Positions 11,260-29,700 of a DNA stretch of 64,000 nt are shown piece by piece (positions within the stretch are counted from its first letter, which is position 1; each line of letters begins with the position of its first letter). The notes beneath the pieces are model-generated. The model had not been told where the DNA came from, made no database searches, and was given only the letters and a program-made list of their open reading frames with translations. Position numbers and translations under genes: made by a program. The stretch is from Alviniconcha marisindica (taxonomy: Eukaryota > Mollusca > Gastropoda > Provannidae), in NCBI GenBank assembly GCA_018857735.1, contig JABMCL010001551.1:535001-599000 (forward strand), written 5' to 3'.

Positions 11260-12267
11260 AAGTAATCTTGAATCTTGTCATTGAATTGCTGTTATTGTCT
11301 CAGTGTTTCCGCTTGAGGTACCTCAACGTGGATGTACTTTATATTTAAATATTGCATAGCGCGCCGAGCTATGTTCTTGTGCTGGAGGTTCACGTTTTAG
11401 AAATATTTAAGTATTATTATTTCTCTCTTGCGCTGTATAACACTCTTCTCGAGAAAGTATTCAAACAAAAACAAAAAGCACAGCCTAACTAAAAATGTGT
11501 TTTGGTCGATAGGTAGAAGAGATTAAAAAAAAAAAAAATAAACAGGATTTTAAAAAAAATTGAATATGTCCCCTTCATTTTATTCAGAATTTAAACTCCA
11601 GAAATTAAGGTCCCCTCTGCAGAAATCCCAGAGCCGTCAAAAGTTGTCTCCAAAAGAAGAAGAACAAGAAGAAGAAGGAAGAGGAGGAGGAGGAGGAAAA
11701 AGACAGTAAGAAAGAAAAAGAAAAAGCTCAGAATAAAGGCTCGCATGCTTCGCATACCGCCATGTTTCTGCCTTTCTGGTTCATTCAACTTCATTTTTAA
11801 ATCATTCCTCTTCATCCATAAAGCAGCATAAAACCGACTCGACGTGAACAGTAGATGACGCTTGTGATTGGTTTCCCTACGTCTAGAATCTCACCCTAAT
11901 GTGACCTTCATGGTTGACTGAGCGTTAAACTGATACGAAGAATCGATCGTAATCACTCTGCTCAACAGTGCGTAAAACAAACTCGTGTCGACGGCCTTTG
12001 CTGTCAGTTTGGTGTTGCAACTGATTCTGTCTATGAGGCGGGTTAACGTGCGTCCTCAAGTTGAGAAGCTTGTACTTCCCTTTCGCCTTTGGCGTGGTTC
12101 CGGTTGGAGTAGCCGGCAGCTCAGGTGCCTGGGGTTTCTACAATCTTGGCACGAACAGTGTGTGCCTTTTTTTCTCTCTCGTGAATCTTGCCACTGTTGT
12201 GGTCGGCGGTTACAACCCCCAAAAGAGATGATTTGACTGATAAAACCTCATAATGAAGTTTGGGTAA
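11260..12267. other. Intergenic, no gene seen
   Basis: AT-rich with short A-runs (11,524-11,560) and a GAA/GGA-rich purine stretch (11,655-11,730). A weak SINE-3'-end match (CCTTCATGGTTGACTGAGCG) lies at about 11,906-11,925. No recognised exon. Confidence 0.5.
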
Positions 12268-12415
12268 ATCACCGGAGGGCCATCGTCAATCAGACGAACA
12301 TTGGAACCATTTCAAAGGCAACGTTGGGGAAACTTCTGAGAGACGGGGTGGAGCGCATATGGGCTTTTCCGAGCGAATAGATACCATCTTGAACTGAACT
12401 GAACTGAACTGAACT
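12268..12415 (+). mobile_element. 3' end of the RNase H retrotransposon family (third copy)
   Basis: It matches the reverse complement of roughly 212-340 block by block: GGCCATCGTC, GAACATTGGAACC, GACGGGGTGGAG, GGGCTTTTCCGAGC, ATAGATACCATCTTG. It closes with five AACTG repeats. The shared 3' pentamer repeat is the kind of tail several non-LTR clades leave. Confidence 0.8.
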
Positions 12416-12814
12416 TGAGACAATTGTCTGATCAAAACGCACACACCGCTGTAACTTGAAACAACAACAGCAGCATACAACTGGTTTTCTGTTGCCATCT
12501 TAATTACTGTGAAGAATGAACTGGTCATTCGTAATAAGCAAATGTCACAACTTGTGGCCTACTGCGGCAATATTTGTGTTTTGGAGCTATTTTGTGTGAC
12601 GAATGTTGCGGGGTTTACAATTAGGGCGACGCTCAACCAGTATAAACTAAGTTGTGAAATTACTGCTGCAGAGGAAGCCACTGTAGGCTGTAGGAGGTTC
12701 GGGGGGCCCGTTGTTCAGCAAAGGCAATTTTAAGACACTTGGCATATATAGAACACCAGGGCATTAACTGCGTACTAGGATCTGGAAACTCTCCACCGCC
12801 CCTCGGTCCTGGGT

Positions 12815-13200
12815 CTGCGGCTGATGAAATAGGCTGTGTCAGTCTTGCAGCCATCTCAACAGCCGCCAGTGGTGGTAGGGTAGCCTACTGATGGAATAGG
12901 CTGTCAGCCAGCCATTTGAACAGCCGCCAGTGATAGTAGGGTAACCTACCGATGGAATAGGCTGTGTCAGTCAGTCAACCATCTCAACAGCCGGCAATGG
13001 TGGTAACCTCAAACCGATGGAATAGGCTGTCAGTCAGCCATCTCAACAGCCGTCAGTGGGGATAACCTACCGATGGAATAGGCTGTGTCAGTCAGTCAGC
13101 CATCTCAACAGCTGGCAATAGTGGTAACCTACCGATAGAATAGGCTGTGTGTCAGTCAGTCAGCCAGACTCAAAATCCGCCAGTGATGGTAGCCTACTGA
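12815..13200. repeat. Minisatellite, unit about 62 bp, about six copies
   Basis: Each unit contains CCGATGGAATAGGCTGTGTC, CAGTCAGTCAGCCATCTCAA and CAGCCGCCAGTGGTGGTA, with indels between copies. No coding role is visible. The stretch 12,416-12,814 upstream shows nothing recognisable. Confidence 0.9.
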
Positions 13201-13412
13201 CGCCGGGAGCGACGGCTGTGCAGTATTGATATATCAATCTCATGGCCTCTCTTTTGCATTAACTTTTTTCTTTTCTTTTTCGGGGCTGCAGATTGCACGC
13301 ACTCACACAGACACATTCATAGCCCCCCCACCGCCACCCCTCCCCGTGAGAGACATTGACCGGTAACTGGAACAAACACGTACCGGTCTCATGGGACACA
13401 AACACCCGGCGA

Positions 13413-13438
13413 CAACCCCCCCCCCCCCCCCCCCCCCT
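13413..13438. repeat. Poly-C run
   Basis: An uninterrupted C-run of about 20 inside a C-rich patch. Confidence 0.8.
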
Positions 13439-13551
13439 CCGCCTTCCCCAGCCCCATGCACACCAGTCTAGTCTGGGACACGCCTCTAGTTCCGGCACTG
13501 ATACACACAGACCGGTCTAGGACAAACATACACCGACACAGCGGTCTCACT

Positions 13552-13554
<3 letters not shown>

Positions 13555-13646
<92 letters not shown>

Positions 13647-14370
13647 AGTTTGACACTGGCACACACGTGACCAGGCTCACTGGACACAAACACACCAGTT
13701 TGACACTGGCACACACGTGACCAAACTCAATGGACACACACACACCAGTTTGACACTGGTACACACGTGACCACACTCACTGGACACACACACCAGTTTG
13801 ACACTGGCACACACGTGACCACACTCACTGGACACACACACACACACCAGTTTGACACTGGCACACACGTGACCAAACTCACTGGACACACACACACCAG
13901 TTTGACACTGGCACACACGTGACCACACTCATTGGACACACACACCAGTTTGACACTGGCACACACGTGACCAGACTCACTGGACACACACACCAGTTTG
14001 ACACTGGCACACACACACACACACTCACACACCAGTTTAACACTGGCACACACGTAACCATGCTCACAGGACACACACACCAGTTTAACACTGGCACACA
14101 CGTAACCATGCTCACAGGACACACACACACAAGTTTAACACTGGCACACACGTAACCAAACTCACAGGACACACACACCAGTTTAACACTGGCACACACG
14201 TAACAATACTCACAGGACACACACACCAGTTTGACACTGATACACACGTAACCATACTCACAGGACACATACACCAGTTTAACACTGGCACACACGTAAC
14301 CATACTCACAGGACACACACACCAGTTTGACACTGACACACACGTAACCATGCTCACAGAACACGCACAC
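13555..14370. repeat. CA array followed by a 47-bp minisatellite in two seven-unit blocks
   Basis: About 45 CA units (13,555-13,646) lead into units of roughly 47-56 bp. Each unit has a CACACACCAG start, an inverted repeat CCAGT-TTGAC-ACTGG, and ACACACGTGACC or ACACACGTAACC. The first seven units carry the E-box palindrome CACGTG. After one unit that lacks it (near 14,005-14,030) seven more carry CACGTA. The unit seems to have grown out of the CA repeat itself. Confidence 0.92.
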
Positions 14371-14477
14371 CGCCACTCGGATTCTTCTGCCTTCAAGACA
14401 CACCCGTTCAATAACTATTTCTAAACGGTCTTTTTCACATACGTGTCTACACCCCAACCACCCCCTTCGTCCGCCCG

Positions 14478-14505
14478 CGTGTGTGCGTGCGTGCGTGCGA
14501 GTGTG

Positions 14506-14537
<32 letters not shown>

Positions 14538-14561
14538 TGTGTGTGTGTGTGTGTGTGTGTT
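14478..14561. repeat. (GTGC)n/(TG)n microsatellite
   Basis: GTGCGTGC tetranucleotide units pass into TG units. Confidence 0.95.
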
Positions 14562-14624
14562 TATATTATTCAATGTATGTGGTTGTTAGCGTTATTGCTA
14601 AAGCACCCTGCGCTCCCACCTTGT

Positions 14625-14672
14625 GCGGTAGATGGGCGCTATAGAAATCCGCTTTATTATTATTATTATTCA
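14625..14672 (+). mobile_element. SINE 3' tail remnant (GCGCTATAGAAATCC-(TTA)n)
   Basis: A short GGGCGCTATAGAAATCCGC motif directly precedes (TTA)6. The same layout, TAGCGCTAT next to ATT/AAT repeats, recurs at 19,918, 20,644 and 43,776, which marks a common retroposon end. Confidence 0.55.
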
Positions 14673-14754
14673 CCGGTTTGGCACAACACTGGTCTCACCG
14701 CTGGACACAAACACATAGTGCACACATACACACACTAGTTTGAAACACACACTG

Positions 14755-15532
<778 letters not shown>

Positions 15533-15827
15533 ACCAGTTCTGGGTCACCCACACCTGTCTCACGAAACACACAGACCCAGGGACACACTGATACACTCAT
15601 CCCTTGCGCCCCGACCAGCGGCTGCTAACATTGTCATTACCGGCATCTTATTGATTCTGGCAGAGACACTTGGGCTAAGGCAAAATGTCTGTTGCGTTGA
15701 GTTCCAAAGGTAAGTTTCAGCGGTAGTAATTAATATTCATGCTGTGACAAACTCCATTATTATAATCCCCGAAAATGCAGCTGCCGAAGCGGCGGCTAAC
15801 ACTGCACTTGTATGTACTATGACAGTG

Positions 15828-15912
15828 TGTACAGGTGTTACTATGACAGTGTGTACAGGTGTTACTATGACAGTGAGTGTACAGGTGTTACTATGACAGT
15901 GTGTACAGGTGT
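15828..15912. repeat. 24-bp tandem repeat, about four copies
   Basis: The unit TACTATGACAGTGTGTACAG plus GTGT is repeated, one copy having an extra GAGT. The surrounding 15,531-16,057 contains no recognised gene. Confidence 0.9.
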
Positions 15913-16062
15913 GGAAACATAGTTTCGCGCGCTACCTTCTCGCGCAGCGTTGGGTAAACCTCAGTTTTAGCTGAGGAACGCTACAGACACTCACCCCTCA
16001 CACACAGGGTTACACTGACACGCACACTCGTCGCAGCCTCACAAAAATGTAAAGGATTATGT

Positions 16063-16063
<1 letters not shown>

Positions 16064-16093
<30 letters not shown>

Positions 16094-16292
16094 AAGAAGA
16101 AGGAGGAGAAGAAGAAGAAGAAGGAGGAGGAGAAGAAGAAGAAGAAGAAGAAGAAGAGAAGAAGAAGAAGGAGGAGGAGGAGGAGGAGGAGGAGGAGAAG
16201 AAGAAGAAGAAGGAGGAGGAGGAGGAGGAGGAGAAGAAGAAGAAGAAGAAGAAGAAGAAGAAGAAGAAGAAGAAGAAGAAGAAGAAGAAGAA
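16064..16292. repeat. 229-base uninterrupted polypurine (GAA/GGA)n tract
   Basis: The plus strand is only A and G: GAA blocks alternate with four GGA blocks. Long GAA/TTC mirror-type tracts can form intramolecular triplexes (H-DNA). Glu/Arg and Leu/Phe frames across it are not proteins. Confidence 0.95.
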
Positions 16293-17371
16293 ACAAGATA
16301 TTGATAAAATATTAAAAAAATATTTTAAAAAATTGATGAGGAAAAAACTTTAAAACAAACAACAAACTAACAAACCCAACAACAAACAAACCACACACAC
16401 TGTAACACACACACTGACACACTGACACACACACACCAACCACCACCACAAAAACAAAACAAAAAAACACCCCGACAGACCGACCCCGCAACATGAAATC
16501 AGCAGCACCAGCAAAACGCTGCTCGTCAGTAAGGTAAACGGCAGGTTTATGATGCAGTGAACATCTATGTTTGCCTTGCACCGGCGTGTGAAACACAATC
16601 GATATTGCACAATTGTGCGTTCTCACAAAACGTTCTTTTGGGCTGAGGTTTTCCCCGGCAGTAATCTTTTGTCCACGAAGCAGGCGCATGAAATAACCAT
16701 ACGCTATAATATAATTTAGTAATCTCAGTGACGGACTAGTCTCATCCTCCTCGAGGGTGTCTCACTCAGATTCAGCTCCATTGTTTCTGGAGCATTCATT
16801 CTGGAGGTCTGGGCATAGCGTGTGGCATGCTTCTCCAACTACCGGGATACAGAATACAGAAATTTTATTGTCTATGAATAACATAGAAATTTGCCTTACG
16901 ACTGCATAAAAGATACCAGTAAGATAACACACGGTATAATACATAATCAACAAAATAGACACCTAGAGCAGTCGAGAGGCTCCGACTGTGTCGCGCCATG
17001 GAATCCTCTCGTTCTAAGTTCTGCCTTCCCTGTTAATTCAGGTTCATCATCCCCCTCCCCCCCCCCCCCCCCCTCCCCCCACAACCACACCCGTTTCACT
17101 TCCATGCTAATAGGCTATATAAAGTGAGACGGGTGCTGAACACTGAGTTAGACTTTTACTTGTGATTTGTTGATGTGTTTCGCCCTGGTACGACCTTCAG
17201 TTGCTCGTTGGCTGGGCGTTAAATATCGGTCGAGAATCAATCAAAATCTGGACCCTTGCACACTAGCCTATGTGGTGTTCTCTGGGGCCGAGAGTGTCAC
17301 TGATGTACCATCATCTGTGCTATATGATTAAGTGGGTGTGATCGCAGCCTACATACATATTCTACCACTCT
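16293..17371. other. Intergenic; C-run at about 17,056-17,073 and a SINE tail fragment
   Basis: After an A-rich stretch with CA units there is no recognisable exon. At about 17,180-17,246 lies CGCCCTGGTACGACC, GTTGGCTGGGCGTTAAA and AATCAATCAA, a relative of the mini-retroposon with an AATC-type tail in place of TTAC. Confidence 0.55.
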
Positions 17372-17690
17372 TTATTTATTTATTTATATGAACACTTGTT
17401 GAGCGCCTCATCACGAGATGAGCCAGAAGCGCTTCACAATGGCAACCATAACGCTTTTATCTGTGTCTGCGCTCTAGTCGTATGCAGTTCTGAAAGATTG
17501 TAGCTTTACACAGCGCGTTTAGAGTATCCACCAGTGTGACACAGCGCTGTTCGGTTGTTAGACCTACATGGCTGCTGCCACGTGAAACTGCTGCCGTCTC
17601 GGCGCAAGTTCCGTGTACACCATATAACCATGCTCCACTTTACAGTGTTACTTTATTCGAAGCTGCATACCCCTGTATCTAACTGGAATT
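17372..17690 (-). mobile_element. Long SINE copy, diverged (partial)
   Basis: It shares ordered blocks with 36,405-36,745 and 57,770-58,276: AGCGCTTCACA next to TTTATTTATTT, GAGTATCCACCAGTGTG, CATGGCTGCTGCCACGTGAA, ACTGCTGCCGTCTCGG, GTGTACACCATATAACCATG. The tRNA-like head is missing from this copy. Confidence 0.7.
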
Positions 17691-18944
17691 GCTTACGTTA
17701 CCTACAAGTTCTCTTTTTTTTAAAACATAATTAAAACATTCTTTTTTATACAAGCCTTATTTCCCATACTCTTCAGTCACAAGTTGATACGGGAAATTCC
17801 CAGTGTGAAAGTGCATGTAATTATGTACAAGTTTCATCAAGATCTGTGCGGCCGCACGGAACTGTTCGCAGTGAAGTTTAACAAAACACCCAAACACGCA
17901 CACACACGTCGCAGTAATGGACCATTCCGAAGGAATGTTCATGAAGTCAGGTCATCAAAGTAAGAGACTAAAAGGGAGGCTTAGGAGAGTAGACCACAGT
18001 GCATACGACAAAGTCTCTATACGCTCTTGCCAGTTTTTGCATACCCCAGCCTCGCTTTCGATCTCGTCACGGTCCAGCAGTATTGGTTGAAAGCATTCAA
18101 CGCTTCAGGGAAATTTGCCTGTTTCAACCAACAAAGGTAGTTCTTCACAAAAACAGTTCAGACTGAGTACTACACTGATCTGGTACACCAGCTGAAGTTA
18201 TTGCCAGCATATGTACGACTTGGTGACTGTATTAGAATAGCATGTCCAGCCATTTTGCAATAACTTGAAGACTGATAAAAACATGTATTGTTCAATTTTT
18301 GTCATCGCCTGTGCCTTTGCTTTTCAGTGTGCAAATATGTATTTGCCGTTCCTGCGCTCACGAAAAAACGAGTTGATGCATGTCGAGTTATTCAACCTAT
18401 TATTGATGTAGAGCATGCAGGAAGCTTGCAACTCGGAATTGTTTAGCCACAAGCCCACGTGACACTGAAGTAGGTCTGATGGCCAGTTTATTGTTCTGTC
18501 CTTTTTCATGGCAGCAGCAGCCTTTTTGCTCATCGACCAGAACAATCAGTTGCGGCATCGCGGCCGAAGAAACGATGGCGGTGTGGCTAGATGGTTACCA
18601 CACTCCGAACATCCCTTTCCGGCACCTTCCTTGAAGGAAGGATGTCGTAAACCAGTGCTTGGAGTTTGGATGGTTGGGCGAGAGAAGTGCTCGGGTTCCG
18701 GCATGGTTGCAGGTTCGGTCAATAGCTCATCCTCCAACCCAGGGCGCTGGACAGAGTGCCTAACGACCGTCTAAAGTCTTCACCTGTGCGTGCCCACCCA
18801 CTCGCGTGATCAAGTCTCCTTCTCAATTCTTCAGTACAGTACCCAACTTCAACACTTTGAAGACTGACAAGTTCAGCGGGAGCGAAGCGCTTCAAACAAA
18901 ACAACAACAAACAACAACTGAAAAACGGGAGCAGAAGGCTTGGT
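17691..18944. other. Intergenic, no gene seen
   Basis: A possible old tRNA-SINE lies around 18,575-18,720 (box-A-like TGGCTAGATGG, box-B-like GCAGGTTCGGTC about 130 bp later), too diverged to be sure. No exon recognised. Confidence 0.45.
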
Positions 18945-19120
18945 TAGCGAGGCGAAGACAGCCTGGACTGGAAGGATGCCAGAGTCTTGGCCATGGCAGT
19001 CTCCGTTGGCAGGCTATTCCAGCCGGTGATTGTGCGGGAGAAAGATAATTTGAGGTAATCAGTTCTGCAGTATGGAACAAGGTATGAAAGAGGATAGCCA
19101 CGTCTATCGCTGTTGGCTTT
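18945..19120 (-). pseudogene. Reverse transcriptase C-terminal remnant (non-LTR)
   Basis: The minus strand encodes SRTITGWNSLPTETAMAKTL followed by ASFQSRLSSPR. This is the conserved tail of jockey/CR1-like reverse transcriptases (family pattern: SFFPRTIxxWNxLP then a SLxxFKSRL helix). Only this tail is left and it ends at a stop. Confidence 0.75.
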
Positions 19121-19215
19121 GTCGTACGGTCATTTGTCTTCGGAGCGAAGAGTGAGGATCCGGATTCTGCCCAGAGACGCCACACTGAGCTAAGACTAAA
19201 AGAAAAGAAAAAAGA

Positions 19216-19221
<6 letters not shown>

Positions 19222-19293
<72 letters not shown>
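19222..19293. repeat. (GA)n microsatellite
   Basis: About 36 uninterrupted GA units. Confidence 0.97.
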
Positions 19294-19296
<3 letters not shown>

Positions 19297-19374
19297 GTAA
19301 AAGAAAGAAAGGGTAGCTCAGTGGTTGTCCACGGTGGCGGAGGGCTCCCTGTCAAGTCTGTAGAAAATCTATAC

Positions 19375-19439
19375 TTTTAGTTAGTTAGTTGGTGCTTTGA
19401 GCTCAGTCAACCACATACGGTTATATCAGGGCTAATAGT
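19375..19439 (-). mobile_element. Mini-retroposon copy E (65 bp), imperfect TSD
   Basis: Flanked by AAATCTATAC (19,365-19,374) and AAATCTGTAC (19,440-19,449), one mismatch. The body AGTTGGTGCTTTGAG, CAGTCAACCACATACGG, TTATATCAGGG is the same unit as at 3,860 and 11,192, more diverged. Confidence 0.7.
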
Positions 19440-19917
19440 AAATCTGTACCAACGTTACTAAACAGATTAGGCCCAGTCAGCAATTCAGCCGCAGATGGAT
19501 TTCCTGGGGCAAATAAAGTCACCAGATTTTACCACGATACACACGCAGTGCATACAACTGGATATGGTGAGCATATTACGTGCGTTCGGCGTCGATGCGT
19601 TGGTCTCACGAACGGCACAATGCAAGGTCAGAGTTTTTGACCCCACATTCAACCTTTCGATTACGACTGCCGGAATGTGGAAGCCAATCTTTCTAGCTGG
19701 ACTTTAATCTTGATTGAAAATGATCCATGTCCGCTCAGCACCCCAAATCGTTTCTAGTTTTTAGGCAAGTCGGTATAGTTGTGGACCACCTGCTTTGAAA
19801 GAAAAACAAAACAAAACAAAACAAACTTCTTCTTTTTATCCTTCTCTCTTTTGTCTCCAAGGAAAAGGTGGGGTGAGGAGGGAGCTAAAAGTTTGTTTCT
19901 GTAGAATACGTCGCTGG

Positions 19918-20012
19918 ACATCTGGGAATAATAATAATAATAGTAATAGATAACTTTTGTTTAGCGCTATTATCTGGTCTACACAAGCTCACTGCGCTTT
20001 ACAACATTCTCC
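19918..20012 (-). mobile_element. SINE 3' tail remnant
   Basis: AATAATAATAATAATAG is followed by TTTGTTTAGCGCTATTATC and CACTGCGCTTTACAAC. A similar remnant with TTATTTAGCGCTATACCCC sits at 20,644-20,712. Confidence 0.55.
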
Positions 20013-20218
20013 GACATTTTCAACATTAACTGAGAAAAATATGAAAGGTATTTGATATCCATTATGCAAGAAAGTAACGCATATGTGACAACTAACAATA
20101 TATACAAGAATAATACTGTACATGTGCCGTATGAGAAGCAGCAATATATAAGAAAGATAATGATCTCATTATATGATTACCTACCCATAATTCCATCGTC
20201 CTACCCCTGCCCCCCAAC

Positions 20219-20292
<74 letters not shown>
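20219..20292. repeat. (GA)n microsatellite
   Basis: About 35 GA units with two GGA interruptions. Confidence 0.97.
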
Positions 20293-20296
<4 letters not shown>

Positions 20297-20643
20297 TTAG
20301 TTTTTTTGAATCGTACAGAAACCTAATTTTGTAGATAGTATACAATAATAATCTAGAAATTATAAAATATTAACGAAATAACAACAAATCAGCAAAACAA
20401 CAACAACAACACACACACACACACCGCACTCACCTGGCATTGGCGCGACGGGGGAGAGGGGGGTGGGGGGTGGGGGTGGGGGTGTACAACGGTGGACTAC
20501 TGGCGCTTGGCCGACTTGAAGCACTCGGTACTGTCTGAGCGGAACCGGTGTTCCAAAGTTCCTAATGGAACAATACCTCGTTTTAATTTTTAGTTCCCGA
20601 GGTGACGAAACCACTAGAAAGGATCGCGAGACATTACAAGGAG

Positions 20644-20712
20644 AATTAATAATAACATTAATAACTCTTATTTAGCGCTATACCCCGTACGAAATTACGA
20701 GCTCTGTAAATT
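20644..20712 (-). mobile_element. SINE 3' tail remnant
   Basis: ATTAATAATAACATTAATAA precedes CTTATTTAGCGCTATACCCC. This is the same layout as at 19,918. Confidence 0.5.
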
Positions 20713-20989
20713 ATCAACAACAAAAAACACCACATTCAGTAAAATAACACACACACACAAAACAACAACAAAAACGGACAAATACTGTCTATACATATAT
20801 GTATATATAACAACTCTCAGACATGGCACACCCACACTATAATTATGTACACACACGCATACACACAGACAACTAGAAAAGAGAGGCAGCCTCTCACGTC
20901 AGTCCTATGTTTTGCACCCCCCCTCCCCCACCCCCCACGGTGTTAATTTCAGAGTTTTAGGTAAAAGCAGCGTGGAAAAGATGCGACAC

Positions 20990-21165
20990 ATTGTTCAGGA
21001 GCTGTGTGAAACTCGAGGTGGCCGTCCTGGGCTGTCCGTCCTAATGAGCCTCGTGGTTTCCGTGGACGTAAAGCAATACTGAACCATGCTCACGCATTGG
21101 TCTCAGCTTGTCCTTAACATGTCAACCGACATCCGAGGACATCAAGCATCATCTGAAGAAGAAGA
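20990..21165 (+). mobile_element. 180-bp SINE family, copy 1
   Basis: Shares a common body with copies at 33,833 and 53,043: GTTCAGGAGCTGTGTGA, GGTGGCCGTCCTGGGCTGTC, GGTTTCCGTGGACGTAAAGC, TTGGTCTCAGCTTGTCC, GACATCCGAGGACATCAAGC. It ends in a short GAAGAAGAAG tail, as copy 3 does. No clean target-site duplication is visible here. I see no good box A/box B. Confidence 0.85.
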
Positions 21166-22485
21166 GATACGTTTTGAAGCTGGATTTAAAAGACGTTGAG
21201 AAACGAATTTGGATCCGGGAAGAGAGTTCCGCACAGAAGGTACATGACCCTGGAAAGACCTTGCAAGGGAAGAATCGAAAAGCTGTGCATCATCCGAAAA
21301 CTAGAGGTCAGAACCACACTGGCGAGCGATGCTTAAACTGTGTAACATTTCATCATGCCAAATGTCATTCGGTTTATAATGCCATCAACCTAGATAGGTC
21401 ACACCATTCAGTGTTGCAATCTGTAAAACTAAAAGGTCATAGGCATACATGAATAACTCTGTACTGCTATTCATGGTGTTTCAGCACAATTTGTTTGTTT
21501 AAACTGGCATTTGCGTCGCTTGTCCTACAGTCCTGATCAACAAATTTGCGAAATTTTAATAACATGCGAGTCCTACACCATCGCAAATACTTTGGCCGTC
21601 AAGACCGAAGCAACCAGCCATCAAACTGAACGCTTTTGGCAGTTCTCTCTCTCATTTGAGGCAGAGAAAAGATCAGGTTTTTGCTGCACCAAATAATCCA
21701 CACACGCACACACACACACAAAAACAACAACACACACACAAAGAGCACTTTATATTGTCGTGCAAACACGTCCACGACTTTTGTTCATTGCTGCCATAGA
21801 GACAGCGCAAGATGAAAACCAGTCAGTTTTAACACTTGCAGGTCTGATCCATGTAGGAAGGGAGCCATGGAAGTGGCGCATGTCTCGGTCGTTTTATACT
21901 GGCATGTAAAACAGTCAGCACCATGCTTCATTCCTTGCGCATTTCTATTTTGACACTTGGCAGCAAAGTAAATCGCATTGTGGTGAGCTGGCATAGCATA
22001 GCTTGGCAAGGTACTGAACTTCCAATACCAACGGGCCTCCCAACGAGGCAGTCAAAGAGTGCTGTGCTGGCACCAAGCAGCCTGGCAATGGACAAAGTGT
22101 TCTAATATTGATGGGAGAGAAGTGCTAGTGAAGACAGCGAGTGGGGATGCTGGGCTGGCATGATGTAGACCTCGTGGGGTAAAAACATATTAAATACGGA
22201 TGATAGGTACAAGTAACATCGAAAATGGGTTGGCGTGTTGAGCGCTACCATAATGTGGCCTGGCAGGTTAAAAAAACAATTCTTAATATTGATGAACATT
22301 GAAGCATGACTGAAATCAAGCCGGAGCACAAGCACAAGACGTGGCTGTCTTCCCTTTCCTCAAATCAGATCATGCATACAGCATTGCTATGATCGTCTGC
22401 GGCAAAATCATCTCTGGCTTCAACACATGGGGGAGTTAGATTATGTAGCTCTGGTGTTATACCTTTGTTTTCTCACAGTGACATG
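21166..22485. other. Intergenic, no gene seen
   Basis: Mixed-composition sequence without a recognised exon, with a short CA/AAC-rich patch at 21,705-21,740. Confidence 0.5.
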
Positions 22486-22600
22486 CCTGGTGAGTTACCG
22501 TAGACGACTCGTCTTTGTGTGACGTCTTTCGAGCGCTAGTTAACTCCCTTGTGTGTTGATTGTACACGAGCGCTCTGGGCTTTATTGTTCAGATTGTGAC
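22486..22600. mobile_element. MITE fragment, one arm
   Basis: TGAGTTACCGTAGACGACTC, TCTTTGTGTGACG, TTCGAGCGCTAGTTAACTCC and CTTGTGTGTTGATT match the right arm of the hairpin element at 45,850-45,948. The left arm is missing. Confidence 0.7.
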
Positions 22601-23115
22601 AATTCTCCTCTGGCTTCACGTCTTGTCAGCTCACTAACATTTAAACAAGAATATGACTGGTCGAATCCAGCTTACTATATAATTAACAAAGGTATAGCCT
22701 AGTGTTGTTAAGTTCTGTTCCCGTGAAGAAAGAAGCAAAATGTTCACATGTTGAATAGTATGCAAAGATTGAACTAAAAAGTAGTTAAAGCTTTGAAAAT
22801 CTTCCAGTTAGGTTTTAGTTATGGGTCAAAGGGTCTGCAATGGCAAACCAAGGGACAGTACCCCCAGTGGCAGACCGGCACACAGCGTCCAGAGAAACAA
22901 AAGGGGTTCTCATTTCTACGACTGTTATGCCATTTCCAGCCACTTGTCACTTGGTTTAACTAACATGATGCCAAAGAGAGAAAATAAGCAAATGATGCAC
23001 ACACAAAAAGTGACAAATTTTGTTTGTCCACTTTTAAAATCAGAAATTCAGGGAGCTAACTAGTAGGCGCTTGTACTATCACCAGCTGTTTTAGCTAGCC
23101 TCTAGCATCAAAAAT

Positions 23116-23116
<1 letters not shown>

Positions 23117-23196
<80 letters not shown>

Positions 23197-23216
23197 AGAG
23201 AGAGAGAGAGAGAGAG
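23117..23216. repeat. (TG)n-(GA)n compound microsatellite
   Basis: About 16 TG units turn directly into about 33 GA units with two interruptions, roughly 100 bp past the RPS2 stop codon on the downstream side. Confidence 0.95.
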
Positions 23217-23255
23217 CAATACAAAAACAATATGCAACCATCTTTTTTTTGTTGG

Positions 23256-23261
23256 TTTAAT
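23256..23261 (-). terminator. RPS2: Candidate poly(A) signal of RPS2 (ATTAAA)
   Basis: ATTAAA on the minus strand lies 46 bases after the RPS2 stop codon, a usual position for the short 3' UTR of a ribosomal protein gene. No AATAAA is nearer. The cleavage site cannot be seen from sequence alone. Confidence 0.5.
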
Positions 23262-23306
23262 TTTTTCCTCTTTTTTTTTTTACATGACAAGTTTCATTTG
23301 GGCAGG

Positions 23307-29428
<6,122 letters not shown>

Positions 29429-29671
29429 ATCTGCAAAAATAATGTGGAGACTGGTAATGTTATCACAAAATCATGGCTGATCGGAAATCTCGCGGTGTAT
29501 CTACAAAATTATCCGACAATAACAAAAACAACGGAGCAAAAAAGATTAATATAGTAATTAACTGAGTAGAAAAACAAACAAGGTGTCAAATGACAGTAAA
29601 CTATACACAGATGGGTGCTAACACCGTATAAAATTACTCGATTGAATCTGCAGCAAGGTAGGCACACGCAC

Positions 29672-29700
29672 CTTTCGCTTGTTGTGGATCTCGAGAAAGG
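29672..29700 (-). promoter_or_regulatory. RPS2: Probable non-coding first exon of RPS2 with 5' TOP-like start
   Basis: On the minus strand CCTTTCTC at 29,700-29,693 has the form of the 5' terminal oligopyrimidine tract that starts ribosomal protein mRNAs and puts them under mTOR/LARP1 control. The exon ends GCGAAAG|GTGCGTG, and its acceptor TTTTTGCAG lies at 29,431, two bases before the start codon. The exact start base is inferred. Confidence 0.75.

Noticed and set aside
12815..14370. CRISPR-like regular arrays
   Set aside because: Spacers are not unique, units are imperfect and adjacent, and the DNA is clearly eukaryotic; they are minisatellites.
13727..14457. Minus-strand frames up to 192 codons with a repeated VKLVCVCPVS motif
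   Set aside because: Produced by the 47-bp minisatellite; different frames give similar repeats.
21108..21452. Basic 114-codon plus-strand frame
   Set aside because: Its start lies in a SINE copy and the rest has no recognisable motif or splice context.
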